NCBI GenBank assembly: GCA_030744755.1
Contig: JASLPY010000014.1
Span: forward strand, 1-64,000
DNA: 64,000 bases
Reading direction: 5' to 3'
DNA from: Kiritimatiellia bacterium
GTDB lineage: Bacteria > Verrucomicrobiota > Kiritimatiellia > UBA8416 > JADHWI01
Each line of letters opens with the position of its first letter. The first letter of the stretch is position 1. A model generated the notes under the pieces. It did no database searches. It saw only the letters and a list, made by a program, of their open reading frames with translations, and was not told where the DNA came from. The position numbers were made by a program, and so were the translations under genes. Positions 29,601 to 37,620 of this stretch are shown here, one piece after another.

Positions 29601-32600
29601 GTCCGATGCGTTCACCATTGCGGTCGACAACGTCAATACCGGCGGCAATGGGATCGGGATTTGCGAGTGGCGTGACCGTGGCAACTCGAGCAGTTCGGAG
29701 GCACTGGTTTACACTGCGGAGGACCTCGTCAAGAACGACAGCGGAATCATCAGAGTCACGCTGGGCAGCATTCCGCGCGGCGAGTACCATGTAACCTCTT
29801 ACCACGTTGATCCGGGCAGCGCACACAGCGATCAGATTGATGTCAGGGTAAGCAGCGATGGTGGGAAGACATATTCGGGCGTCTTGTCGACCGGCACCAC
29901 GGGCGCAAATATCGCGCTCAACAATCTGACGGCAGCCGGAATAGAGGCAACCAGGGCGGAGTTCAGCTTCACCGCCAGCGGCACCGACGATGTCAGAATT
30001 GTTTTCGATGGCACCCCATCAGCTGACGACGAGACACCTCTGAATGGCCTGGTCATCTCGAATGCACTCGCCAACCCTGTCTTCGCTATCTTCAACACCG
30101 CCGTTTCGGATCTATCGACGACTTCCGCAACGCTTAACGCGACGCTTGAAGGTACGGGATCTGTTTTCGACGTTTACGTGTATTGGGGTACGAATGAAGG
30201 CGGTGCCGCGGAGGGCACGTGGGGCAACACTAATTACGTTGGATCCTACTCCAACGCGGCCTCAACCAACGTGGGCTTCAACACGAACGGCCTGGTGTTG
30301 GGAGGCACGTATCACTACACCTTCCAGGCGCAGAACCCGTTCACCAACCTCTGGGCCAGTCCCAGCACGACTTTCAGAACGGTCCACCAGCCGGTTCTCA
30401 ACAACGCCGGCGGGGGCGATCCGGCGGTAGGCTTTGCCACACTGAACGGCGATCTGACGGGCGGAAGTCTGGCCGAGATCAACGTGTACTGGGGAGATGC
30501 CGATGGTGAGACAAACGCAGCAGCATGGGGGAATACCAACGTGGTTGGCGAAATCAGCGAAGGTGCTTTCGCGACGGACACCACGAACGGCCTGCTTTAC
30601 GGCATACAATACTATTACCGATGCTACGCTACAAACGAGGCCGGTGAGGCCTGGGCGGGTTCGACTGCCGGGTTCGTAACGGCGCCACTGAGCCAACTTA
30701 TAACCAACGGGCTTCTGGCCCATTGGGACGCCGGAAGCATCAAGGATCTCGCCGACGGTGCGCAAGTCGAATCGTGGGAGAATTCACAGAATCCCGGAAC
30801 GTACGACCTGACACGAAATAGTGGCGGTCCCACGTACGTCGCGAGCGAAACCGACATCAACGACATGCCTGCCGTCTTTTTCAGCAATGGCGGGAACGAT
30901 TCGTTCAGCTTCTCTAAGATCGATACCATGCGCACGGTCTTCTGGGTGCTGCGGGACTCGAGCCCTGGCGATATACAGTTCCTGTTCGGTGACGGCGGAT
31001 CCTATCACTTCCACGGCGACGACAACGGAGACATCTGGCACCCGACGCATACGCATAATAACATCAAGAACGGTAGCACTGAGCTCAACGGTGTCGCAGT
31101 CAACGGCACGACAACGCCTCACCCAACGGATTTCTCGATCATCTCGGTAGTCACCCTCGGCAATGTCGAAGCCAGCCGTCTCTCTTACGACCGGGGCATA
31201 AGCGGCAGGAGCTGGGAAGGTGAGATCGCCGAGATCCTTGTCTACGATGTTGCTCTTTCCAGCGAGGAAGAGGACGAAGTCGGTGGTTACCTTGCTACCA
31301 AGTACGGATTGACCACGGCGTACCCGCCAGGTGGTGTTTCCATAGGTATCTTCAACGCGGCACAGACGGATCTATCGCACAGATCGGCAACATTCAACGC
31401 TACGCTCGCCGCAACTCAATCGGTCTTTGACGTTTACGTCTACTGGGGCACGAACGACGGCGTCAGCACAACGAGCGGCTGGGACAACACCAATTTCATT
31501 GGCTGGTACACGAATATAGATTCCACGAACCTCGATTTCGAAGCCACTGAACTGACGCATGGCACGCAGTACTACTACACTTTCCTTGCGCAAAACGCGG
31601 CCGTGGATGCCTGGGCCAGTCCAAGCATATCGTTCATGACCGACACGGTGATAACCAACACCGCCGCCACGGATATGACATTCACCTCTGGACTATTCAA
31701 CGCGATGCTGTATGCCCCGAGCAACAGTTACGATCTCAGCGTCTATTGGGGCACCAACGACGGCGGCACGACGGAAGGCGCATGGGGTCACACCAACACG
31801 GTTGGTTCGCTCGGCAACGTGGCCTCAACGAACATCAACTACGCGACCAATGGCATGGAGCACAGCACCCGCTATTACTACACCTTCTGTGCCACCGAGG
31901 GTGCCTACCACGCCTGGGCCAGGCCCAGCACCAGGTTCTTCACTCACGGACGGCCCTTCATCGAGAACATCGGCGCCACAGCGGAGATCGGCTACGCCAC
32001 CATGTCCGGTGAACTGCTTTCTGCCGGTGGGGCGACCACTACTGTTCATGTCTATTGGGGCGAGTCGGATGGCGGTACCAACGCCGCCGATTGGGCACAC
32101 ACCAACATCGTAGGCGAGCGGCCGGAGGGAACGTTCGATTCGGATACTGCGAACGGCTTGATCTACGGAGTGCAGTACTATTATCGCTGTTACGCGATAA
32201 ACTCCAACGGGATGGCATGGGCCGATTCAACCGTAGACTTCTCGACATTGCCGCCCGTGGTCGCCACGGGACCCAATTCCCTCAACTATGCGTTCTACGA
32301 CGGAGCCGCTCCAAGTAGTCTCCAGAATATAGACGACGGCGTCGTCAATGGAGACAATGGCGGCCTGTTCGACTTGCAGCCGTCTCCACAGGGCTCCTGG
32401 CCTACCGATGTCCGGGGCAAGACTAACTGGACGGGTGAAGTCTGGCAGGACGCCAGCATGTCTGAGTCCTATTGCCAGATGTGGTGGGGCGTCTTCCGTC
32501 CACCCCTGGCGGGCACTTACGAGTTCTACATGAGCGGAGATGACTGGGAGATCCTATGGATCGACCGGAATCAGAATTCTGAATTTGAGGCTGCCTCAGG

Positions 32601-34791
32601 CGAGGATATCTCTCGCAATGTCAAAGGAGAGGAGGGCTGGAACACGCCGCACACCGAGACTGTAGGCCTGACAAACCGGCAATACTACGCCATCGCCATT
32701 GCTTTCAACGAGGAGGGAGGCGGTGACATCCTGAACTTGACGATCAAGAAACCTGGCGGCACTGCCGAACGAATCAACCCGAGTGCACCCGGACAGGAGG
32801 GCTGGTGGTATCGCGATCTTGTCGGCATAACGGACATCGGCGTCTTAAACCAGCCCGCTTCACTTGACTATGCGTCCACAACCGCCACTTTCAACGCCAC
32901 GCTCTATGCGACTGGATCGCTGTTCGATGTCAACGTGTATTGGGGGACAAACGATGGTGGAACCGAGGCCGTCGCCTGGACCCATACTAATTACATCGGA
33001 TCATTTACAAACGTGGTATCCACCAACATCAGCTACAGGGCCATCGGTCTCGACCCCAATGTGCTTTACTACTACACGTTCTCTGCCACGAATATCTTCA
33101 CGAATATCTGGGCAAGTCCGAGCGAGATCTTCCAGGCGCTGGGTCCGCCGACCGTAAGCAATAACGCGGCGACAGGTGTTGCCATCACCAATGCCACTGT
33201 GGGCGGAGAGCTTCTGGGAGGCGGCATTGCCCAGGCAAGCATTTACTGGGGGTTGACGGACGGCGGGTCCAATGCGACATCCTGGTTGCAGACCAACGCT
33301 CTCGGCGCTGTGCTCTGGGAAGAGCCCTTCGCCACGGACATAACAACCCTTGCAGGGGGCACCTACTACTACCGCTGTTACATCACGAACTACTACGGAC
33401 ATGATTGGGCTGATTCGTCGCTCATGTTCACCACGCTGCAGGCAACTGTCTCAATTAGAGATCCATCGCCCGTACCCGAAGGAAGCGTCGGCCTGCGGAG
33501 TGTTGACTTCGACGTTTCGCTTTCCCACGCCAGCGCCTCCAACATGCTGGTCTACTACACCGTTTCAAACGGGACGGCCGAAGCCGGCATGGACTACGTC
33601 GAGAGCGCGGGAGTCTTGAGTATTCCGTCAGGCGACACCAACGGCTTGATAACCGTCGACATCAAGGGTGACAGGGTAAACGAATGGCCGTATGAAACCT
33701 TCTACTTGGTAGTCACCAACGTTCGGCATTGTGCAATACAGGACAACTCGGCAGTCGGGATCATTACTGATGATGATATCTCGACAGGCAAATGGAAAAA
33801 CAAGATGAAGATTACCTTCAGCGGATATACTCCGCCCGACCCACCGGACGACAGGTTGACCAACTTCCCGGCTCTGGTTGTTTTCAGCACAAATATGCCT
33901 GACTTTGCCTACGATCAGTTCAGCTCGCAGACCGGTAGCGATCTGCGTTTCAAGGACTCACGAGAATCACAAATGCTGGATTTCGAGATTGAGGAATGGG
34001 ACACAAACGGCAGCTCGTATGTATGGGTACGCGTGCCTGAGATTTCGGGCCCAGACTCCCATGTCTGGGCATTCTGGGGGAATGCTGATGTCACTGACCT
34101 CCCCTCCTCTACCAGCTACGGCACAACGTGGAATCCCGGCTACAGGGGTGTCTGGCACCTGGATCATATCGATGGCTCTGCGGATCTGCGCGATTCGAGC
34201 ACGAACCTTATCCATGGTACGGACGTCAACAATTCGGCAGATATTGAGGGCAAGATATCCCACGCGCAGAACTTCGTGCGCTCGTACGACCAACTGATTG
34301 AGCTTCCCGATGTGGCGGGGCCGTTGGCCTTTACTCTCACCGCTTGGATAAAGAGCCCCGACAGCACCGTGAGACGGGGCATCTTCGGTTGGAACAGCAG
34401 AGCGTTTGCAATCGAGAACGACGGCAAGCTGCTGTACGGCGAGGACGATGGGGGGTGGAAAACTCACGTGAGTACAGATACCGTGGACGACAACACCTTC
34501 AGACATGTAGCCATTACGACGGATGGCGTAACGGCCAGACTGTTCATTGATGGCCTGCAGAATGGCGGAACAGGCCTCGTCGACCTCAACCCACCCACTT
34601 CCAACATGCGCATTGGCAATACCGGACTGAGTTCCGACGACTTTGAGGGCGTCATCGATGAGGTGCGCTTCTCAGATGTGGTCCGTTCCCCCGACTGGAT
34701 CTGGGCATGCTGCATGAACACAGCATCAAACAGCACTTTCAACACTTACGAGATGGCAGCTGAGCCCGGTTTGATGCTGATTGTGAGGTAG
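23647..34791 (+). CDS. Giant secreted surface protein, 3,714 residues, Fn3-like/PA14/LamG/Calx-beta
   Basis: GTG start after GGAGGGG; signal peptide to about residue 40 (ALPLIASAG). About 18 Fn3-like modules recur, mostly in pairs: each has a VYWGTNDGG or similar strand, a GxYYYTF or YYYRCYATN strand, and a WASPS or WADST turn. Interleaved are two copies of a 197-residue domain (24214-24804 and 29473-30063), two PA14-like domains (about 26650-27240 and 32270-32850), two DUF2341 plus LamG blocks (about 27870-28840 and 33790-34740), one further LamG-like block (about 30690-31340) and one Calx-beta domain (about 33440-33780). The C-terminus is EMAAEPGLMLIVR. No enzyme motif is seen. Likely an adhesin or sugar-binding cell-surface protein. 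Confidence 0.88.
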   Translation: MSDKILSYASARPYLRRARTVGLLFVLFVVTALPLIASAGSVTLDESSVSWDDLGAANVITEGAGDAEGWSAAGSLWTPGPPVVENANGPADLTASSARLTGMLSTGGVATAYICWQADSPAGTDTGDWENVIGIGTVTQNVEFVTPVTGLLYGVTYYYRCYATNAFGGDWADSITNFLTPPPEGGAASYARIDIGASSGRTDTGDGWQQMPGTLAHNSSGNVSAQAMSSDSSDAFTIAVDNVNISDNAVGTCEWRDRGNSSSSDDLVYVAEDLIKNDNGIIRVTLGSIPAGDYDVISYHVDPGSAHSDQIEVKVSTDGGTTYSGVLSTGTAGANIAINSLTTANIDASKATFSFTAGGSDEVMVVFDGTPSGDDETSLNGLVISNILAGAINITNRSETGISTTGATFNATLSAPDSRFDVYLYWGTNDAGSAEGLWGNTNYIASHTNVASTNITFATNGLAESQQYYYTFKAQNDATNLWASPSITFATIHQPDVNNSTGATPAIGYATLNGNLSNGSLADVHVYWGTSDGETNTSAWANTNVMGELHEGDFSTNTTTDLLYGITYYYRCYATNVVSTDWADTTATFLTLDPGVSITNNAETGLTTTSATFNATLHAPGSTFDVHVYWGTNDGGIAAGDWRNTNYAGSYTDLASTNLSFTTNGLAQGQRYHYAFMGQNAATNMWASPSITFKTVHEPVINNSTGAVPAIGSATLNGELTGGSRADVYVYWGTTDGETNAASWASTNLMGELREGAFSTNTSRDLLYGVTYYYRSYAINAVDADWADSTAVFLTLDPGVSITNNAETGLSSTSAAFNVTLEATGSVFHLYAYWGTNDGGAAEGIWGNTNYIGSYSNVASSNITFATNGLAVGGTYHYTFMARNDATNMWATPSISFTTIHHPAIDNSTGSVSAVGYATLNGELTDGVSANVYVYWGATDGETNGSAWANTNELGELAEGLFSSGTTTDLLYGVTHYYRCYATNELGHDWADSTVGLTTLPPVAESHADGLEETLFDRQNISGANPRNNIQGYIDAILSGNSVQGILTAHLDYQNDAAFDARAAELGSPDWDPNSGPGSEDFSGLWVCDFTPTEGGAWGFRFNGCDDNASMWIDDDQNGVFESTADRFYDRGCCGGSGDRNTPSITAGQTYRLGFVVQDTGGGGHFRDLEFKPPSGSWTDLDPGDPAQAGLWQYSLGVVSPALAITNRPATSILAYTAELNAGLAASGAVFDIYAFWGQTNESTNASSWATNAFVGSYTNFSGNVSYPIAGLLANTSNYFTFKASNMLEEIWATNVLSFKTLEAPHDPAVTNIGFTAAIGTATLMGELTDGSVADIYLYWGTTDVGTNATAWAHTNFVGEFAEGTFETDTTDNLLFGVQYYYRCYATNEAAANWADATSTFSVADPSGDANRLRLRISFTNHTGGPLTNFPALVRLSTNIAEFAYDAFLSDAGNDLRFWNDDESTELNYEIEDWNTNGTSYVWVQIREFTNNCHIWASWGDVSATNQEAYSTDGSVWSEGFGAVWHMSEAPGTATAADSTTNGRNGTLQSMDPPNDWVAGSINGALDFDGGDDWVSTPYNIDETDDGGGATFSAWVYPRTADGDHEVVFSTDNGGWDWTLELDSGSGGNWEVFSGENQRGSGHLADLNRWQHVAAVYDPSAGNIKVYKNGQPNTVTFLSYDTNDENLRLGNDSFGSFDGIIDEARASQLTRSADWIMASYSNQCNGSTFATYEASAGATIQNGGYRLGGTTTVINATLYASNATYNVIAYWNTTDGGTNATAWTNSHEVGTFTHIETNLSTTATGLTMATPYYFTFRATNVLGADVWAEPSVAFTTLEQPSVTNAGATPAIGTAALNGELIAGTKADVYVFWGTTDGGTNAAAWANTNALGELAEGPFAANQAGLLYGLTYYYRCYAANLVGEDWADSTEWFTTPPMTATGFYARIDIGASGGRTDTDDGWQLMPGTPGHNSSVNVSAQPMASDSSDAFTIAVDNVNTGGNGIGICEWRDRGNSSSSEALVYTAEDLVKNDSGIIRVTLGSIPRGEYHVTSYHVDPGSAHSDQIDVRVSSDGGKTYSGVLSTGTTGANIALNNLTAAGIEATRAEFSFTASGTDDVRIVFDGTPSADDETPLNGLVISNALANPVFAIFNTAVSDLSTTSATLNATLEGTGSVFDVYVYWGTNEGGAAEGTWGNTNYVGSYSNAASTNVGFNTNGLVLGGTYHYTFQAQNPFTNLWASPSTTFRTVHQPVLNNAGGGDPAVGFATLNGDLTGGSLAEINVYWGDADGETNAAAWGNTNVVGEISEGAFATDTTNGLLYGIQYYYRCYATNEAGEAWAGSTAGFVTAPLSQLITNGLLAHWDAGSIKDLADGAQVESWENSQNPGTYDLTRNSGGPTYVASETDINDMPAVFFSNGGNDSFSFSKIDTMRTVFWVLRDSSPGDIQFLFGDGGSYHFHGDDNGDIWHPTHTHNNIKNGSTELNGVAVNGTTTPHPTDFSIISVVTLGNVEASRLSYDRGISGRSWEGEIAEILVYDVALSSEEEDEVGGYLATKYGLTTAYPPGGVSIGIFNAAQTDLSHRSATFNATLAATQSVFDVYVYWGTNDGVSTTSGWDNTNFIGWYTNIDSTNLDFEATELTHGTQYYYTFLAQNAAVDAWASPSISFMTDTVITNTAATDMTFTSGLFNAMLYAPSNSYDLSVYWGTNDGGTTEGAWGHTNTVGSLGNVASTNINYATNGMEHSTRYYYTFCATEGAYHAWARPSTRFFTHGRPFIENIGATAEIGYATMSGELLSAGGATTTVHVYWGESDGGTNAADWAHTNIVGERPEGTFDSDTANGLIYGVQYYYRCYAINSNGMAWADSTVDFSTLPPVVATGPNSLNYAFYDGAAPSSLQNIDDGVVNGDNGGLFDLQPSPQGSWPTDVRGKTNWTGEVWQDASMSESYCQMWWGVFRPPLAGTYEFYMSGDDWEILWIDRNQNSEFEAASGEDISRNVKGEEGWNTPHTETVGLTNRQYYAIAIAFNEEGGGDILNLTIKKPGGTAERINPSAPGQEGWWYRDLVGITDIGVLNQPASLDYASTTATFNATLYATGSLFDVNVYWGTNDGGTEAVAWTHTNYIGSFTNVVSTNISYRAIGLDPNVLYYYTFSATNIFTNIWASPSEIFQALGPPTVSNNAATGVAITNATVGGELLGGGIAQASIYWGLTDGGSNATSWLQTNALGAVLWEEPFATDITTLAGGTYYYRCYITNYYGHDWADSSLMFTTLQATVSIRDPSPVPEGSVGLRSVDFDVSLSHASASNMLVYYTVSNGTAEAGMDYVESAGVLSIPSGDTNGLITVDIKGDRVNEWPYETFYLVVTNVRHCAIQDNSAVGIITDDDISTGKWKNKMKITFSGYTPPDPPDDRLTNFPALVVFSTNMPDFAYDQFSSQTGSDLRFKDSRESQMLDFEIEEWDTNGSSYVWVRVPEISGPDSHVWAFWGNADVTDLPSSTSYGTTWNPGYRGVWHLDHIDGSADLRDSSTNLIHGTDVNNSADIEGKISHAQNFVRSYDQLIELPDVAGPLAFTLTAWIKSPDSTVRRGIFGWNSRAFAIENDGKLLYGEDDGGWKTHVSTDTVDDNTFRHVAITTDGVTARLFIDGLQNGGTGLVDLNPPTSNMRIGNTGLSSDDFEGVIDEVRFSDVVRSPDWIWACCMNTASNSTFNTYEMAAEPGLMLIVR

Positions 34792-34840
34792 ATTGCGGTG
34801 TTCCTTATCCGTAAGTCCCAACGGAAGCTACTCGCCCCAT

Positions 34841-35746
34841 TCACCGCACGAACTGATCATGCTGCGCGGCCAGGACATCCCTTGCCGGGGCTTCTCCCCC
34901 GGTGATACGGATGCGGTACTTCAGGCTCAGTGACTCACCGTCCTTGATCGGTTGCTCGAAGAAAGCGCCGAATCGCCCATAGTCACGGTATGCGGAGTAC
35001 CTGACACCCTTCGGGTTGGCAGGGTGATTCATGTGCTGAACCGTGTACTTACGATCTTTCAGGTCGTAGGTAAGCGCCACCCAGGGAAGGTCTTTGTCCT
35101 TCTGGGCAGTGATGCCTTCTTTGTGGAAGGTGTATTTTGAAGACTTGTTCCTCACAACGTCCTGGTGAGGTCGATACTGGAATCCCGCGTGTTCGGGATC
35201 ACCCTTCAACTGGACATCCCCATTCACAGCCTTCAGCTCCGTTTCGAAATCAAGAAGCAGATGCGCGTCGTCGGCACCATGATGAACTGTTACCGTCCGT
35301 TTCTCTTCGATGCAGACCGTTTTGCCATCGGTGGTCAGCCAATGGATCAGTGTCGAGAGCGTACTCTTCTTATCATCAGCGTCCTGTTTAAGGATCTCTT
35401 TGTGCACTTGGGCGGCACCCCCTTTCATATGCCACAGGTCACTCCCCTTGCCGCCATGTTGAAGCCTGCTCCATCCGATGAAGATCCCGCGATGATGCGT
35501 ATACTTATCGCCCGGCCCCTTGGTTATACTGTCGGTTCCTTCTTCGTTCATTACATGGTAGAACACCTTGTAAGTAGCGTGCTTCTTCTCGGGAGTCGAC
35601 ACATCATACTCATACATGTAGCGAACAAGAGGCCTATCCTTGCTCATAATGTCCAGATGCTTACCTTCCGTGTTCTTGAACGGCTCCGCCGCACCAACCA
35701 TCCCTGCCAACAATGCAAGCACTACTAATGCATCTAAGTACTTCAT
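34841..35746 (-). CDS. Exported DUF6807 (PmoA-like) protein
   Basis: A 301-residue protein with a 19-residue signal peptide. YTHHRGIFIGWSRLQHGGKG, HGADDAHLLLDFETELKAV and HPANPKGVRYSAYRDYGRFG match the family annotated PmoA (PF14100, DUF6807) found widely in PVC genomes. The name comes from a similarity annotation and does not imply methane oxidation; the biochemical role is not established. It lies next to a broken Gfo/Idh/MocA gene on the same strand, a pairing typical of sugar-catabolic loci in this group. Ribosome-binding site AAGGAG. Confidence 0.85.
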   Translation of the reverse strand: MKYLDALVVLALLAGMVGAAEPFKNTEGKHLDIMSKDRPLVRYMYEYDVSTPEKKHATYKVFYHVMNEEGTDSITKGPGDKYTHHRGIFIGWSRLQHGGKGSDLWHMKGGAAQVHKEILKQDADDKKSTLSTLIHWLTTDGKTVCIEEKRTVTVHHGADDAHLLLDFETELKAVNGDVQLKGDPEHAGFQYRPHQDVVRNKSSKYTFHKEGITAQKDKDLPWVALTYDLKDRKYTVQHMNHPANPKGVRYSAYRDYGRFGAFFEQPIKDGESLSLKYRIRITGGEAPARDVLAAQHDQFVR

Positions 35747-35775
35747 GATTTCTCCTTGTTATGAATCGGAAACCT

Positions 35776-35862
35776 GTAGCGCGGCTCTCCAGAGCTGCGT
35801 ATCCCAACGCGCCGCACAGAGGCTCCTTCTATGCTGTGATCACCTCTGGAGAGGCGATCTAC
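35776..35862. repeat. Family F GTAG hairpin pair, copy 1
   Basis: GTAG at 35776 is followed by CGCGGCTCTCCAGAGCTGCG; on the minus strand from 35862 GTAG is followed by ATCGCCTCTCCAGAGGTGAT. The two face each other across 38 bases. It is the same architecture as families B and C with an unrelated stem sequence; copy 2 is at 39163. Confidence 0.75.
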
Positions 35863-35901
35863 CCGGAGTTCCGCATATCTGAACGTCACTTTCGGATTCC
35901 C

Positions 35902-37305
35902 CTACGCCAGCTTGTAGAACTCTTCCCAGCCCTTGCGCGGCTGGTTGCCCTTAAGCAGCTCGTTGGCTCTCTTATTGTCCGTAATCTGCCCGGTCTTCGT
36001 GTCCAGCTTGAACGTTCCACCAATGCGCTGTGCGATGCAGCCGAGGGCGAAGATCTGCGTCAGGGGACCAGCGACTTCGAATGACGAATGACACGTTTCC
36101 TTACCCATCGCGGAAAGCAGGAAGTTATCCATATGATCGGAATGTTTTTCGGTGATCTTGGGCACTTTCGACGCCATTTCTTTCATCTTGCTTTCAGGAA
36201 CGATGCGCAACGTAGCTCCGTGGGTCCCTCCCATGAAGACAAGGTCATCACTGTAAATAATCTTCCCTTTGGACGGAGCCTTGATGCCAAGCTCTTTCGA
36301 TACAGGTGGCGTGTTCCCCGTACCGTCGAACCACCGCAGCGTCATCGCAGGCATGGTCGGGCCACGCTCCGCGAAATCAAAAGCAATGGTCGACTTCATG
36401 GGGTAGATGAATTCGTTCTTCCCTACAAGCTTCTCGGTCCTGATCGTATGCGGCAAACCAAGCTCAAGGAACTGGTGAATAGTATCTATGGTATGCGCCG
36501 CCCAGTCCCCTATGGCGCCACAGCCGTAGTCATGCCATCCGCGCCAGTTGCCGCTGTCGTATTTCTTGCTATAAGGATGCATCGGTGCCGTACCTGCCCA
36601 GACATCCCAGTTCATACCCTCGGGCATGGGTTCTTCGGGTGGGAATGCCTTAACATCGCCTCAGGGATGCCAGCGGCGGCCACCGCACATGCAGGCGTCC
36701 ACTTTTCTGACATTCTTGATGATCCCTGCCTCTACCCATGCCTTGAACTGAAGATAGTTGTTTCCCGAATGACCCTGGTTCCCCATCTGGCAGGCAACCT
36801 TGTACTTCTTTTCGGCGGCCATCATCAGTTCACATTCCTGGAAAGTATGTGCCATTGGCTTCTCTACGTAAACCGATGCACCGTTAGCCATGGCCAGCAT
36901 GGATATCGGAAAGTGAGAGTGGTCAGGAGTGCCGTTGGTGACCGCGTCTATCTTGCCTCCCATTTCGTCGAACATCTTCCTGAAGTCGCTGTAGACCTTG
37001 GCGTCCTTGTTCTTGTTCTTGAATCCGTTAGCGCGAGACGGGACTACGTCGCACAAAGCGACACAGTTCGCCCTCCCTTTGCTCATGGCCCAGCCGCCTA
37101 TGGAGCCACCTCGCTGCGAGCAGCCGATAATGGCCAGGTTCAATTTCTCGCTCGGTGCCTTCTGTGAATTGGGCTTCGAATCCTTGGACTTGGCCACGCA
37201 GTATGATGGGGCAATGTGGAAGGTGGAAGCTGCCAGCGCCCCGGCCATAAACGTGCGACGTTTCATTGCGGGAAGTTTGCCTTCGGATTTCTTCTTGTTT
37301 TTCAT
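35902..37305 (-). pseudogene. Tat-exported Gfo/Idh/MocA oxidoreductase with in-frame TGA
   Basis: Read from the ATG at 37305 the protein begins with a twin-arginine signal (KRRTFMAGALAAS). A Rossmann-like IGCSQRGGSIGG motif and VEKPMAHTFQE (the EKP catalytic motif) follow. The frame reaches RRWHP and meets a TGA at 36661-36663, about codon 215. The same frame then continues for 252 codons (GDVKAFPPEEPMPEGMNWDV) to a normal stop, with the expected C-terminal domain (DYGCGAIGDWAAHTIDTIHQ). A single base change accounts for the stop. No frameshift is present. Either a recent nonsense mutation, a sequencing error, or (less likely) recoding. Confidence 0.85.
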
Positions 37306-37406
37306 GACGCCCTTTCTTTTGTGTGTACTCGTCGAACTCACGCCCGGGACTCTATCATCGAAGCTGAGAGTTATCAATACCGTATGAGGCGTTTCCGATT
37401 GATCCT

Positions 37407-37545
37407 CTGAATCCCAGCGAATTCAGCTACAGGAGAGAGCCGATCCCAAACGTAGCTGGATTCGCCCGCCTACAACGCTATGCGTAGCACCTGCCCGCAT
37501 CACTTCGTGAAGCGATGTAGGCGGGTTGCGGGCAGGTTGGAATTC
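37407..37545. repeat. Family C REP with further hairpins
   Basis: Minus-strand GTAG followed by CTGAAT...ATTCAG at 37407-37430, then a plus-strand GTAGCTGGATTCGC (37452-37465). Further inverted pairs follow (CCCGCCTAC with GTAGGCGGG, CCTGCCCGC with GCGGGCAGG). It lies in the gap between the broken oxidoreductase and the exosortase-rhomboid gene. Confidence 0.65.
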
Positions 37546-37620
37546 AGCTCCCTCCCCTAATTCCTTGACGCGAGATCACCATCCCCACAACATACAGTTC
37601 AACCCCGGGGGCGATTCTCT

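Noticed and set aside
34841-35746. Methane oxidation suggested by the name PmoA
   Set aside because: The DUF6807 family carries this label by historical annotation; the sequence is a small exported protein unrelated to particulate methane monooxygenase.
36600-36700. Possible selenocysteine recoding at the Gfo/Idh TGA
   Set aside because: No convincing SECIS-type hairpin directly after the TGA, and no selenocysteine is known in this family. A nonsense change is simpler.
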